8,582 bases of DNA from positions 1 to 8,582 of the forward strand of contig CAJXIT010000142.1 in NCBI GenBank assembly GCA_913054055.1, read 5' to 3'. The notes beneath the pieces are model-generated. The model ran no database searches. It saw only the letters and a list, made by a program, of their open reading frames with translations, and was not told the origin of the DNA. A program made the position numbers and the translations under genes. This stretch comes from an uncultured Thalassolituus sp. (lineage in GTDB: Bacteria; Pseudomonadota; Gammaproteobacteria; Pseudomonadales; Oceanobacteraceae). Position 1 is the first letter of the stretch; each line of letters begins with the position of its first letter. This document shows positions 1 to 5,804 of this stretch, in pieces.

Positions 1-489
1 CTAAAAACCGGACACACAGACGAAGCCGGGTACTGCTTAGTTTCAAGTGCTGTTCACAATGGCATGCGCTTAATATCCGTGGTGATGGGGGCTAAGTCTG
101 ATCGTGGTCGCGCCGATGAATCTCAAAAGCTGCTCACTTATGGCTTCCGTTATTTTGAGAGCCATAAGCTATATTCTAAAAATGAAGCATTACAAGATGC
201 CAGAGTTTGGTTAGGTGAGTCTGAAGCATTACAACTGGGGGTTAAAGAAGGCGCCTATATCACTATTCCTCGTGGTCAAGAGGACAACCTAACGGTTGAA
301 TACAGCATTGATAATATTATTAAGGCCCCAGTTATTAAGGGTATGGAATATGGTCGTGTGAAAGTGTCTTTAGGTGAAAAAGTACTGATGGATAAAGCCT
401 TGTATTCTTTGCATGAAGTGAAGCCAGCAGGCTTTGTGGCCCGCATCTGGGACTATATTAAGCTATTCTTTTACTCATTGATCAGTTAA
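1..489 (+). CDS. dacA: D-alanyl-D-alanine carboxypeptidase (PBP5/6 family), 3' part
   Basis: This is the C-terminal 162 residues of a penicillin-binding protein 5/6-type D,D-carboxypeptidase; the start lies before the window. The family removes the terminal D-Ala from peptidoglycan pentapeptides in the periplasm. The reading frame is open from base 1 and begins L-KTG-HTDEAG. KTG (residues 2-4 of the fragment) is the third catalytic motif of the active site; the SxxK and SxN motifs would lie upstream. RLISVVMGAKSD, the region after KTG, and the following beta-rich domain (about residues 50-145) match the PBP5 C-terminal domain. The last 16 residues (ARIWDYIKLFFYSLIS) form the amphipathic helix that anchors these enzymes to the inner membrane, so the 3' end is intact. 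The gene precedes ybeD-lipB-lipA, the same order as in E. coli. The exact paralogue (dacA, dacC or dacD type) is inferred from this neighbourhood. Confidence 0.95.
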   Translation, partial: LKTGHTDEAGYCLVSSAVHNGMRLISVVMGAKSDRGRADESQKLLTYGFRYFESHKLYSKNEALQDARVWLGESEALQLGVKEGAYITIPRGQEDNLTVEYSIDNIIKAPVIKGMEYGRVKVSLGEKVLMDKALYSLHEVKPAGFVARIWDYIKLFFYSLIS

Positions 490-502
490 ATCCTTGAAAT
501 AC

Positions 503-526
503 CCCGCTTAAGCCTTATAAAGCGGG
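503..526 (+). other. Hairpin between dacA and ybeD
   Basis: CCCGCTT (503-509) pairs perfectly with AAGCGGG (520-526) around a 10-nt loop. It sits 14 nt after the dacA stop. No run of T follows, so it is not a standard intrinsic terminator. It could protect the dacA 3' end or cause partial termination before ybeD. That role is inference; the pairing is seen directly. Confidence 0.4.
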
Positions 527-563
527 AGTCATTCACTCTGAATAGTTGCCGCAGTAGAGACTC

Positions 564-839
564 ATGGCTAAAAAAACAGACGCTCCAAAAATAGAATTTC
601 CTTGCCCAAATTACCCAGTAAAAGTACTGGGTGTCACGGCTGACGACTATGAAGAATTTGTACTGGACCTGATGAGAGTTCATGCTCCAGACTTTGATGA
701 GAAGCGCATCAGCATCAATCAGAGCAGTAATGGTCGCTTCACCTCTATGACGTTCTTTATCACAGCTCAATCCGTAGAGCAGTTAGAAAACCTACATAAA
801 GACTTTATACAACATGACCGTATAAAACTGGTGATGTGA
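564..839 (+). CDS. ybeD: YbeD/DUF493 family small regulatory-domain protein
   Basis: This 91-residue protein matches the UPF0250/DUF493 family (E. coli YbeD, 87 residues). The family has a small alpha/beta fold resembling ACT-like regulatory domains; its biochemical role is not firmly established. The sequence runs from a short charged leader (MAKKTDAPKIEFPCPNYPVKVLG) through the conserved core around residues 20-60, with the SSNGRFTSMTFFITAQS strand region near 55-70, to a C-terminal helix ending DRIKLVM. ATG 564 is preceded only by a weak purine stretch. Its TGA stop (837-839) overlaps the ATG of lipB at 839, so the two are probably translationally coupled. A position between dacA and lipB is the usual one in gammaproteobacteria and has prompted the idea of a link to lipoate metabolism, but nothing in this sequence proves one. 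Confidence 0.93.
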   Translation: MAKKTDAPKIEFPCPNYPVKVLGVTADDYEEFVLDLMRVHAPDFDEKRISINQSSNGRFTSMTFFITAQSVEQLENLHKDFIQHDRIKLVM

Positions 840-1489
840 TGAACGTAGGTGTTCGCTATTTAGGTAAAGATTTGGATTACCCGCCAGTTTGGCAGGCAAT
901 GAAAGACTTTACTGATACTCGAACTCCAGAAACGCAAGATGAAATTTGGTTGTTAGAACACACCCCTGTGTTTACACAAGGCCAAGCAGGCAAGCCCGAG
1001 CACTTGTTATTTACCGGGGATATTCCTGTTATTCAAACCGACCGTGGTGGCCAGGTCACCTATCATGGCCCGGGTCAGCTAGTTGCTTATATCATGGCAG
1101 ATATTAAGCGCTCAGGAATGGGGCCAAGAGAATTAGTGAGTAACATAGAGCAGAGCTTGGTGGATGTGCTAGCCGAATGCGGTGTCACGGCGTACCCAAA
1201 AAGTGACGCCCCAGGCGTGTATGTGAATGAAGAAAAGATCGCCTCGTTAGGTTTGCGCATTCGCAAGGGCTTTAGTTTTCATGGTCTGTCATTAAATATA
1301 GATATGGACCTAGAGCCGTTTCGCCGCATTAATCCTTGTGGGTATGCTGGCATGAACATGACACAGCTTAGAGACCTTACTCAAAGCCCTCAATTTGATA
1401 TTCATACCATTGCACAAAAACTAATTGTGCAATTACAAAGAAATATGTCTTACCAAGACGTACAAGACTTAGGTAACCAGCTGCCATGA
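839..1489 (+). CDS. lipB: Octanoyl-[ACP]:protein N-octanoyltransferase
   Basis: LipB transfers the octanoyl group from octanoyl-ACP to the lipoyl-domain lysine of E2 and H proteins, the first step of lipoate assembly. The 216-residue product is the usual length. Visible family marks are EHTPVFTQGQAGKPEHLL (about 40-57), the signature RGGQVTYHGPGQLV (69-82), the catalytic lysine in KIASLGLRI (Lys133) and the catalytic cysteine in NPCGYAGM (Cys167). These two residues correspond to Lys135 and Cys169 of E. coli. I chose ATG 839, which overlaps the ybeD stop (TGATG). An in-frame GTG at 836 would add one residue and cannot be excluded. No strong ribosome binding site precedes either start, in keeping with coupling to ybeD. 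The stop overlaps the lipA start as ATGA at 1486-1489. Confidence 0.97.
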   Translation: MNVGVRYLGKDLDYPPVWQAMKDFTDTRTPETQDEIWLLEHTPVFTQGQAGKPEHLLFTGDIPVIQTDRGGQVTYHGPGQLVAYIMADIKRSGMGPRELVSNIEQSLVDVLAECGVTAYPKSDAPGVYVNEEKIASLGLRIRKGFSFHGLSLNIDMDLEPFRRINPCGYAGMNMTQLRDLTQSPQFDIHTIAQKLIVQLQRNMSYQDVQDLGNQLP

Positions 1490-2487
1490 GCACAGATAAC
1501 CCTACTGACCCGTTTATCGAAGTCGGTCAAAAGAAAAAAATTGATAAAAAGCAGGGCGTTAAGAAACGCGGTGCTGAAAAAGTCGCGCGCATTCCCATAA
1601 AGGTGATACCCACTGAAACCATGCCGCGCAAACCGGATTGGATACGTGTGCGTATTCCATCTAATACAGGCTCTATCCAAACGGTTAAAGATAAGCTGCG
1701 TAAACATAAGCTACACACGGTTTGTGAAGAAGCTTCTTGTCCAAATATCAGTGAATGCTTTGGGGGCGGCACAGCTACCTTCATGATCATGGGGGATATA
1801 TGTACTCGCCGCTGTCCGTTTTGTGATGTGGGACATGGCCGCCCAAACCCTCTGGACCCCAATGAACCCAAAGAGCTGGCATCGGCCATTGCCGATATGG
1901 GGCTAAAGTATGTGGTGGTGACATCTGTTGACAGAGACGACCTGAAAGATGGTGGCGCCCAGCATTTTGCAGACTGCATACGTTATTCAAAAGAATTTAG
2001 CCCAAAACTGCAGGTGGAGGTGCTTGTACCTGATTTTCGTGGCCGAATGGATATCGCATTAGACATCTTGGCGCAAACCCCTCCAGATGTGTTCAATCAT
2101 AATTTAGAAACTGTGCCTTCTTTATATAAACGTGTGCGTCCAGGGTCAGATTATCAATGGTCTTTAGATTTGCTTAAAAAGTATAAAGAGCGCTGCCCAG
2201 ATGTGTTGACCAAGTCAGGCCTAATGCTTGGCATAGGTGAAACCAAAGAAGAAGTCATCGAAGTGATGAAAGATATGCGTGCCCATAACATTGATATGAT
2301 CACGCTAGGTCAATATTTACAGCCAAGTAAAGATCATTTGGCGATTGAGCGTTTTGTACATCCTGATGAATTTGATGAGCTAGGACAAATTGCTCGCGAT
2401 CTTGGATTTGTCAGAGTAGCCAGTGGCCCAATGGTGAGGTCTTCTTACCATGCTGATGAGCAGGTTAAAGGGGCGCTTAAAGAATAA
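1486..2487 (+). CDS. lipA: Lipoyl synthase (radical SAM)
   Basis: LipA inserts two sulfur atoms into the protein-bound octanoyl chain delivered by LipB, using S-adenosylmethionine radicals. The 333-residue protein carries both iron-sulfur cluster motifs. The auxiliary cluster has the CX4CX5C pattern at Cys80, Cys85 and Cys91 (VCEEASCPNISEC). The radical SAM cluster has CX3CX2C at Cys106, Cys110 and Cys113 (CTRRCPFC). The C-terminal RSSYHAD (318-324) holds the conserved serine that ligates the sacrificial cluster. GGAQHFADCI and VFNHNLETVP are further family signatures. The first 45 residues are hydrophilic and rich in lysine (KKKIDKKQGVKKRGAEK), as in many gammaproteobacterial LipA proteins. 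The 4-nt ATGA overlap with lipB shows translational coupling. No clear terminator follows the TAA at 2485-2487. Confidence 0.98.
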   Translation: MSTDNPTDPFIEVGQKKKIDKKQGVKKRGAEKVARIPIKVIPTETMPRKPDWIRVRIPSNTGSIQTVKDKLRKHKLHTVCEEASCPNISECFGGGTATFMIMGDICTRRCPFCDVGHGRPNPLDPNEPKELASAIADMGLKYVVVTSVDRDDLKDGGAQHFADCIRYSKEFSPKLQVEVLVPDFRGRMDIALDILAQTPPDVFNHNLETVPSLYKRVRPGSDYQWSLDLLKKYKERCPDVLTKSGLMLGIGETKEEVIEVMKDMRAHNIDMITLGQYLQPSKDHLAIERFVHPDEFDELGQIARDLGFVRVASGPMVRSSYHADEQVKGALKE

Positions 2488-2553
2488 GCGCTTCAAATTA
2501 AAAACTCGGCAACTGTACAAAATATGGTCTTAACTGAATAACAGTAGGGTGAG

Positions 2554-2584
2554 CTTTCTCTAATAAATTGATTATTAGAGGAGG
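2554..2584 (+). other. AU-rich hairpin after lipA
   Basis: CTCTAATAA (2558-2566) and TTATTAGAG (2572-2580) form a perfect 9-bp stem with loop ATTGA. Outward, C2554-G2584 and T2556-A2582 pair, with T2555-G2583 and T2557-G2581 as wobbles, giving 13 bp in all. The wobbles pair only in + strand RNA, which suggests a structure in lipA read-through mRNA. No T run follows, so it is not a standard terminator. Confidence 0.5.
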
Positions 2585-2605
2585 ATTAGCAGTAAAATCC
2601 CTCAA

Positions 2606-2662
2606 TAATGGGCTAAAACTCATTAAATTGAGCAATATAACTGTATTAGTTTTGGCCTATTG
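2606..2662 (+). repeat. 15-bp inverted repeat overlapping the promoter of the H1-like gene
   Basis: Bases 2606-2620 (TAATGGGCTAAAACT) pair with 2648-2662 (AGTTTTGGCCTATTG) over 15 positions, twelve of them Watson-Crick and three G-U wobbles in + RNA. The loop is 27 nt. The right arm covers the proposed -35 hexamer at 2652-2657. A shorter alternative, CTCAAT (2601-2606) with ATTGAG (2627-2632), would compete with it. TGGGCTAAAA also recurs directly at 2609-2618 and 2661-2670. The pairing is seen; a regulatory role is inference. Confidence 0.5.
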
Positions 2663-2681
2663 GGCTAAAAATGCGTATAAT
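2652..2681 (+). promoter_or_regulatory. Sigma70-type promoter of the H1-like gene
   Basis: A perfect TATAAT lies at 2676-2681, with TTGGCC (4 of 6 consensus bases) at 2652-2657 and an 18-bp spacer. A GC-rich discriminator (ACGCGCG) follows, a feature of stringently controlled promoters. Transcription would start near 2688, leaving a leader of about 50 nt before ATG 2738. The -10 lies inside a palindrome, GCGTAT-A-ATACGC (2673-2685). Confidence 0.7.
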
Positions 2682-2712
2682 ACGCGCGTTTTATAGACAC
2701 CTGAATAAATAT

Positions 2713-2723
2713 CTCCTTCGGAG
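2713..2723 (+). promoter_or_regulatory. Ribosome binding site in a small palindrome
   Basis: GGAG at 2720-2723 is the only Shine-Dalgarno-like sequence before ATG 2738, and its 14-nt spacing is long. It can pair with CTCC at 2713-2716 around a TTC loop, which could limit ribosome access. An in-frame GTG at 2723 runs into TGA at 2732, so ATG 2738 is the earliest usable start. Confidence 0.45.
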
Positions 2724-2737
2724 TGAGCAACTGATTA

Positions 2738-3646
2738 ATGGCTAAACCTCGCAAGCGTACAAAAGCATCATCTCGTCCTTCCTACAAAAAAATTCTTAAG
2801 CAGAAAGAGCAACAAGAACTGAAGGATGATTCTCAAGAAGCTATGGTAGACCAAATAGCCGCTCTTGAAGCGCTACTTGGTGGTGGCTCTCTATCTGTGG
2901 AAGCAGAAGTAGAAGCTCCTGCAGAAGCGGCTGAAGTGGTGGAAGAAGCTCCGGCTTTAAGCCCTGAAGAGCAAAAACAAATTGAAGAAGAGCGCGCGGC
3001 TCGTGAAGAAGAGCGTGCGAAAGAGCGTGCGGCTCGTGAAGAAGAGCGTCGCAAGCTACAGCAAGAATTAATTAAGCAGCAAGAAGATCGCGAAGCCCGT
3101 TACAAGGAAGAGCAAGAAAAGCTTAAAGCTGAGCTGCAAGATAAGAAAGAACTTAAAAAGCAAATTGCTGAAGGCAAAAAAGAGCTTAAGCGTTTGCAGA
3201 ACCTTAACAAGATTGGCAAGTTAAATACTGAGCAAGTTGCTCGTATGAATGAACTGGCTGAATTTGTTAAGAGTGGTGTTAAGCCGCAAGCGAAAGCTGA
3301 ACCTGCTAAAAAAGCAGAGAAGAAGCAAGCAGCTAAGAAAACAACGGCTAAAAAAGCAGCTAAAAAAGCCCCTGCCAAAAAAGCAGATGCTGAAGAAGCT
3401 GCTGAGAAAAAGACCACTGCTAAAAAGTCTACCGCTAAGAAAACCACAGCGAAAAAGACAACAGCTAAGAAGTCTACGGCGAAGAAAACCACCGCTAAAA
3501 AGACCACTGCTAAAAAGTCTACTGCGAAGAAGACTACGGCTAAAAAGACAACAGCTAAGAAATCTACCGCTAAGAAAACTTCTGCAAAGAAGACCACAGC
3601 GAAAAAGACAACCGCTAAGAAGTCTACTGCAAAGAAAACCAAATAA
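2738..3646 (+). CDS. Lysine-rich histone H1-like protein with pentapeptide repeat tail
   Basis: This 302-residue protein has no recognisable enzymatic domain. Residues 1-30 are basic (MAKPRKRTKASSRPSYKKIL). Residues 36-50 are a short hydrophobic stretch ending GGG, and 51-77 are acidic and alanine-rich. Residues 78-160 are a highly charged Glu/Arg/Lys segment expected to form a long helix or coiled coil. Residues 181-302 form a Lys/Ala/Thr-rich tail resembling eukaryotic H1 C-terminal domains and bacterial H1-like proteins such as AlgP, BphP1 and HctB. From residue 226 the tail is fifteen TTAKK/STAKK pentapeptides. By analogy the tail may bind DNA or RNA without sequence specificity, but the N-terminal part is not the AlgP one as I remember it. 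There is no signal peptide or membrane segment, so it should be cytoplasmic. The gene has its own promoter and terminator. Function is inferred from composition only. Confidence 0.9.
   Translation: MAKPRKRTKASSRPSYKKILKQKEQQELKDDSQEAMVDQIAALEALLGGGSLSVEAEVEAPAEAAEVVEEAPALSPEEQKQIEEERAAREEERAKERAAREEERRKLQQELIKQQEDREARYKEEQEKLKAELQDKKELKKQIAEGKKELKRLQNLNKIGKLNTEQVARMNELAEFVKSGVKPQAKAEPAKKAEKKQAAKKTTAKKAAKKAPAKKADAEEAAEKKTTAKKSTAKKTTAKKTTAKKSTAKKTTAKKTTAKKSTAKKTTAKKTTAKKSTAKKTSAKKTTAKKTTAKKSTAKKTK
2990..3055 (+). repeat. 33-bp tandem duplication encoding an 11-residue repeat
   Basis: Two adjacent 33-base units (2990-3022 and 3023-3055) encode ERAAREEERAK and ERAAREEERRK, residues 85-95 and 96-106 of the H1-like protein. 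They differ at four bases by my alignment. Eleven residues is a hendecad, a period compatible with a straight helix or coiled coil, so the duplication lengthens the rod without breaking phase. Confidence 0.8.
3413..3637 (+). repeat. 15-bp coding tandem array (fifteen TTAKK/STAKK units)
   Basis: Fifteen contiguous 15-base units encode residues 226-300 of the H1-like protein. Most follow a three-unit order, STAKK-TTAKK-TTAKK, giving a 45-base higher-order period, and one extra TSAKK unit breaks it near the end. The serine codon opening every STAKK unit is TCT, whereas threonine, alanine and lysine codons vary at the third base. Gains or losses of units would keep the reading frame. Confidence 0.9.
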
Positions 3647-3668
3647 GGTTTTATTTTCAGACAATAAG

Positions 3669-3695
3669 AAACCGAGCTATATGCTCGGTTTTTTT
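3669..3695 (+). terminator. Intrinsic terminator of the H1-like gene
   Basis: AACCGAGC (3670-3677) pairs perfectly with GCTCGGTT (3683-3690) around TATAT, with A3669-T3691 extending the stem. The T run continues to 3695. It lies 22 nt after the stop. The opposite strand has a poorer T tract, so termination of dsbD here would be secondary. Confidence 0.92.
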
Positions 3696-3736
3696 ATGTC
3701 TGTAGAAAAGTCTATCGGTGCTAACGTGGGCAATAG

Positions 3737-3756
3737 ATTCCCGCCTGCGCGGGAAT
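3737..3756. repeat. ATTCCC-N8-GGGAAT palindromic repeat (dRS3-like)
   Basis: ATTCCCGC (3737-3744) and GCGGGAAT (3749-3756) form a perfect 8-bp stem around CTGC. The form ATTCCC-N8-GGGAAT is that of the neisserial dRS3 repeat, and similar CCCGCCTGCGCGGGAATGAC sequences are scattered through many proteobacterial genomes. One copy is visible here, so dispersal in this genome is inferred. Confidence 0.75.
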
Positions 3757-3821
3757 GACAGTTGTTAGAGGAGTGATGGTGTTAGGGGAATGGCCGTTGT
3801 TAAGGGGGATGACGGTTGTTG
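3751..3821. repeat. Degenerate 17-18 bp tandem repeat
   Basis: Four adjacent units begin at 3751, 3769, 3786 and 3804, each resembling GGGAATGACGGTTGTTA with several changes. The first unit starts on the right arm of the ATTCCC-N8-GGGAAT palindrome, so the tandem units seem to derive from its flank. There is no coding potential worth calling. Confidence 0.65.
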
Positions 3822-3869
3822 CGGTAATAACAGGCGGTTGCGATTATCCATTCATTTAATACGGTAACC

Positions 3870-3900
3870 GTAGCCCGGATAGAGCGAAGCGCCATCCGGG
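3870..3900 (+). repeat. REP-like hairpin with GTAG head
   Basis: GTAG (3870-3873) is followed directly by CCCGGAT (3874-3880), which pairs with ATCCGGG (3894-3900). The 13-nt interior can add GCG/CGC pairs. A GTRG tetranucleotide before an imperfect GC-rich palindrome is the hallmark of REP sequences mobilised by RAYT transposases. It lies between two convergent genes, a typical REP location. A small palindrome, ACGGT-A-ACCGT (3861-3871), overlaps its head. No transposase gene is in the window. Confidence 0.7.
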
Positions 3901-3917
3901 AAAACAATCAATACAAA

Positions 3918-5720
3918 TCAAGGATCAAACTGATCCAAATGTGACAAAAAATCCGCCTTACTGATCTCCCCTAAAATTTTGGCTTCTGCAATGCTGTTGC
4001 CATCTAAGCCATAAAAGATAAGGGTGGGCGGGCCAAACACACCTTGTGACTCAAGATAGGATTTATGAAACTCATCAAATGCGGTGATATCCAGTTTAAT
4101 GCGCACAAATTCATCCAGTGCAGCTCTTACTTCGTGGTCAGCGAATAACGTGTTGCTCATGATTTTACATTCAATGCACCAGTCGGCGTATACATCTACG
4201 AACACTAATTGCTCATTGTTTTTGGCTTGAGCCAAAGCTTGTTCAAAAACATCTTGTCGGCTGATGCTGGTGAAAAAATCATCCTGTTTTTGCTGAGCGG
4301 CTTGTCCATGCGTGGCGTTAAGCGTATTTGTATTTTGTTGAACAAAATTACCAGCCAAAAATACTTTAACCATTAAAATAATGGCAAGGCTAAACATGAG
4401 AATGGACATGCCTTTTATCATGCGTTGCTTAGCATTTTCTGCCGGTTCAAACGCCCCTAGTACAGCGGCATAAATGCCAAATAAACCTGCCCAAGACAAT
4501 AAATAAATATCTTCTGGTAATACACGGCCTAAAATCCATAAAGCAACTGCCAGCAATAACACTCCAAAGAAAACTTTAACTTGTTCCATCCACATGCCTG
4601 CTTTGGGTAATACAGATGCGCCTGTGGTGCCAATGGCAATTAAAGGAAGGCCCATGCCTAGGCCCATGGCAAATAAAGCTAGTCCGCCTAATATGGCATC
4701 TCCCGTGGTGCTAATGTAGACAAGGGCACCCGCTAGCGGAGCGCTTACGCAAGGGCTAACCACAACCGCGCTTAATGCCCCCATTAAAAACACGCTAATC
4801 AGGTTTCCACCTTTTTGTTTTTGATTTAATTTATCCAGTGGATCTTGAATGAATCTTGGCAGTTTTAATTCGTATAAGCCAAACATTGAAAGGGCAAGTA
4901 ATACAAATAAACCTGCAAATAATCCCAGAACCCAAGGTTGTTGCATGTAAATTTGCAAATTAAACCTAGCACCTAGCAAGCCAACAGCGACACCTGCTAA
5001 TGCAAATGTAATGGCCATGCCCAGTACATAGCTAACCGACATAATGAAACCCGAGCGGGTGGTTAAATCTTTTTGCCCTGCAATGACGCTAGACAGAATC
5101 GGTACCATGGGTAAAACACAAGGCGTGAACGTTAAGCCAATGCCCAGTACCAAAAAAGTAGCAATCACTAACCAAGTACCTGCTCCAGATAAAAACTGAT
5201 TAATGCCAGAGGCGTTGTTTAAATTCTCTGTTTGTATTTGTGTGGGTGTACTGTTCTTAGGGGCCTGTATATCGGAGGCGCTGGTTTCCAATTGCGTTTT
5301 TTGTGGTGGGTAGCAAAGACCAATGGCCTCATCGCAGCCTTGGTACCTTAATTTAAGAGTATGGTTACCTGTTGGTAGTTGGGTGCGATCAATTTTTAAT
5401 ATGGCGTTATGATAAAACACGGCCACTTTACCAAAACTTGGATCTTCAATGGTTTCTGCTTTTTCTGTAAAAGCAAAATGCGGGTAAGGTGATTTATCGG
5501 CAAAGGTCAGTTTAATTTTGTCTTGGTATAAATAAATATTATTTGCCAGTTCAAACTCAATCAGCAAGGCATTATCTGTTTCTGTGGTGGTAAATCGAAT
5601 GGCCTGATCTGCGGGTAAAGCGGTACTTTCACCAAATAGGCTGGCTAAGCTAGGTTGACTAAGAAGTATTGCGCTTAATAAGGCCAATCTTATAATGGCG
5701 TTCAATGTAGTGGCACCCAT
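3918..5720 (-). CDS. dsbD: Thiol:disulfide interchange protein DsbD
   Basis: DsbD carries electrons from cytoplasmic thioredoxin across the inner membrane to periplasmic DsbC, DsbG and CcmG-type partners. With the chosen start it has 600 residues. A signal peptide covers about 1-28 (core IIRLALLSAILL). The N-terminal periplasmic domain has the Cys129/Cys136 pair in GCDEAIGLCYPP. The eight-helix membrane domain (about 180-460) has Cys201 in FTPCVLPMVP and Cys324 in SPCVSAPLAG. The C-terminal thioredoxin-like domain has WCIEC (Cys515/Cys518) and the cis-proline in GPPTL. All six catalytic cysteines are present. I chose ATG 5720 because GAGAG lies 4 nt upstream and the signal peptide follows at once. 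In-frame starts at 5753, 5762 and 5789 (GTG) would add 11-23 residues before the signal peptide and lack a binding site. The gene converges on the H1-like gene. Confidence 0.97.
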   Translation of the reverse strand: MGATTLNAIIRLALLSAILLSQPSLASLFGESTALPADQAIRFTTTETDNALLIEFELANNIYLYQDKIKLTFADKSPYPHFAFTEKAETIEDPSFGKVAVFYHNAILKIDRTQLPTGNHTLKLRYQGCDEAIGLCYPPQKTQLETSASDIQAPKNSTPTQIQTENLNNASGINQFLSGAGTWLVIATFLVLGIGLTFTPCVLPMVPILSSVIAGQKDLTTRSGFIMSVSYVLGMAITFALAGVAVGLLGARFNLQIYMQQPWVLGLFAGLFVLLALSMFGLYELKLPRFIQDPLDKLNQKQKGGNLISVFLMGALSAVVVSPCVSAPLAGALVYISTTGDAILGGLALFAMGLGMGLPLIAIGTTGASVLPKAGMWMEQVKVFFGVLLLAVALWILGRVLPEDIYLLSWAGLFGIYAAVLGAFEPAENAKQRMIKGMSILMFSLAIILMVKVFLAGNFVQQNTNTLNATHGQAAQQKQDDFFTSISRQDVFEQALAQAKNNEQLVFVDVYADWCIECKIMSNTLFADHEVRAALDEFVRIKLDITAFDEFHKSYLESQGVFGPPTLIFYGLDGNSIAEAKILGEISKADFLSHLDQFDP

Positions 5721-5804
5721 AACACTCTCGTAAATAGTACGGCTAGAAAACATTTGAGTCATGATGGCGGAGTTAAGTTCATTTTGCACGTGCCAAGCGG
5801 CATG

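Noticed and set aside
1527..1979. Minus-strand open frame of 150 codons within lipA
   Set aside because: Shadow of lipA. The plus frame has full domain and motif support and the minus frame resembles nothing recognisable.
3100..3642. Long minus-strand open frame of 180 codons rich in Phe, Val, Leu and Ala
   Set aside because: It is the complement of the AAKK-type repeats. Lysine-rich codons read backwards give FF/VF-type residues. It has no credible start context and lies wholly inside the H1-like gene.
3249..3758. Plus-strand open frame of 169 codons rich in Arg, Leu and Lys
   Set aside because: It is a frame-shifted reading of the same repeat array, running through the true terminator and into the palindromic repeat.
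3696..3917. Possible CRISPR or IS remnant in the repeat-rich spacer
   Set aside because: Units are 17-18 bp with no spacers and no flanking target duplications or transposase frame. The palindromes fit dRS3-like and REP-like elements better.
3922..3936. GGATCA-AAC-TGATCC hairpin as a dsbD terminator
   Set aside because: It overlaps the last dsbD codons, is only 6 bp with low GC, and is followed on the minus strand by a T-rich but interrupted tract. It may help termination but is not supported well enough to annotate.
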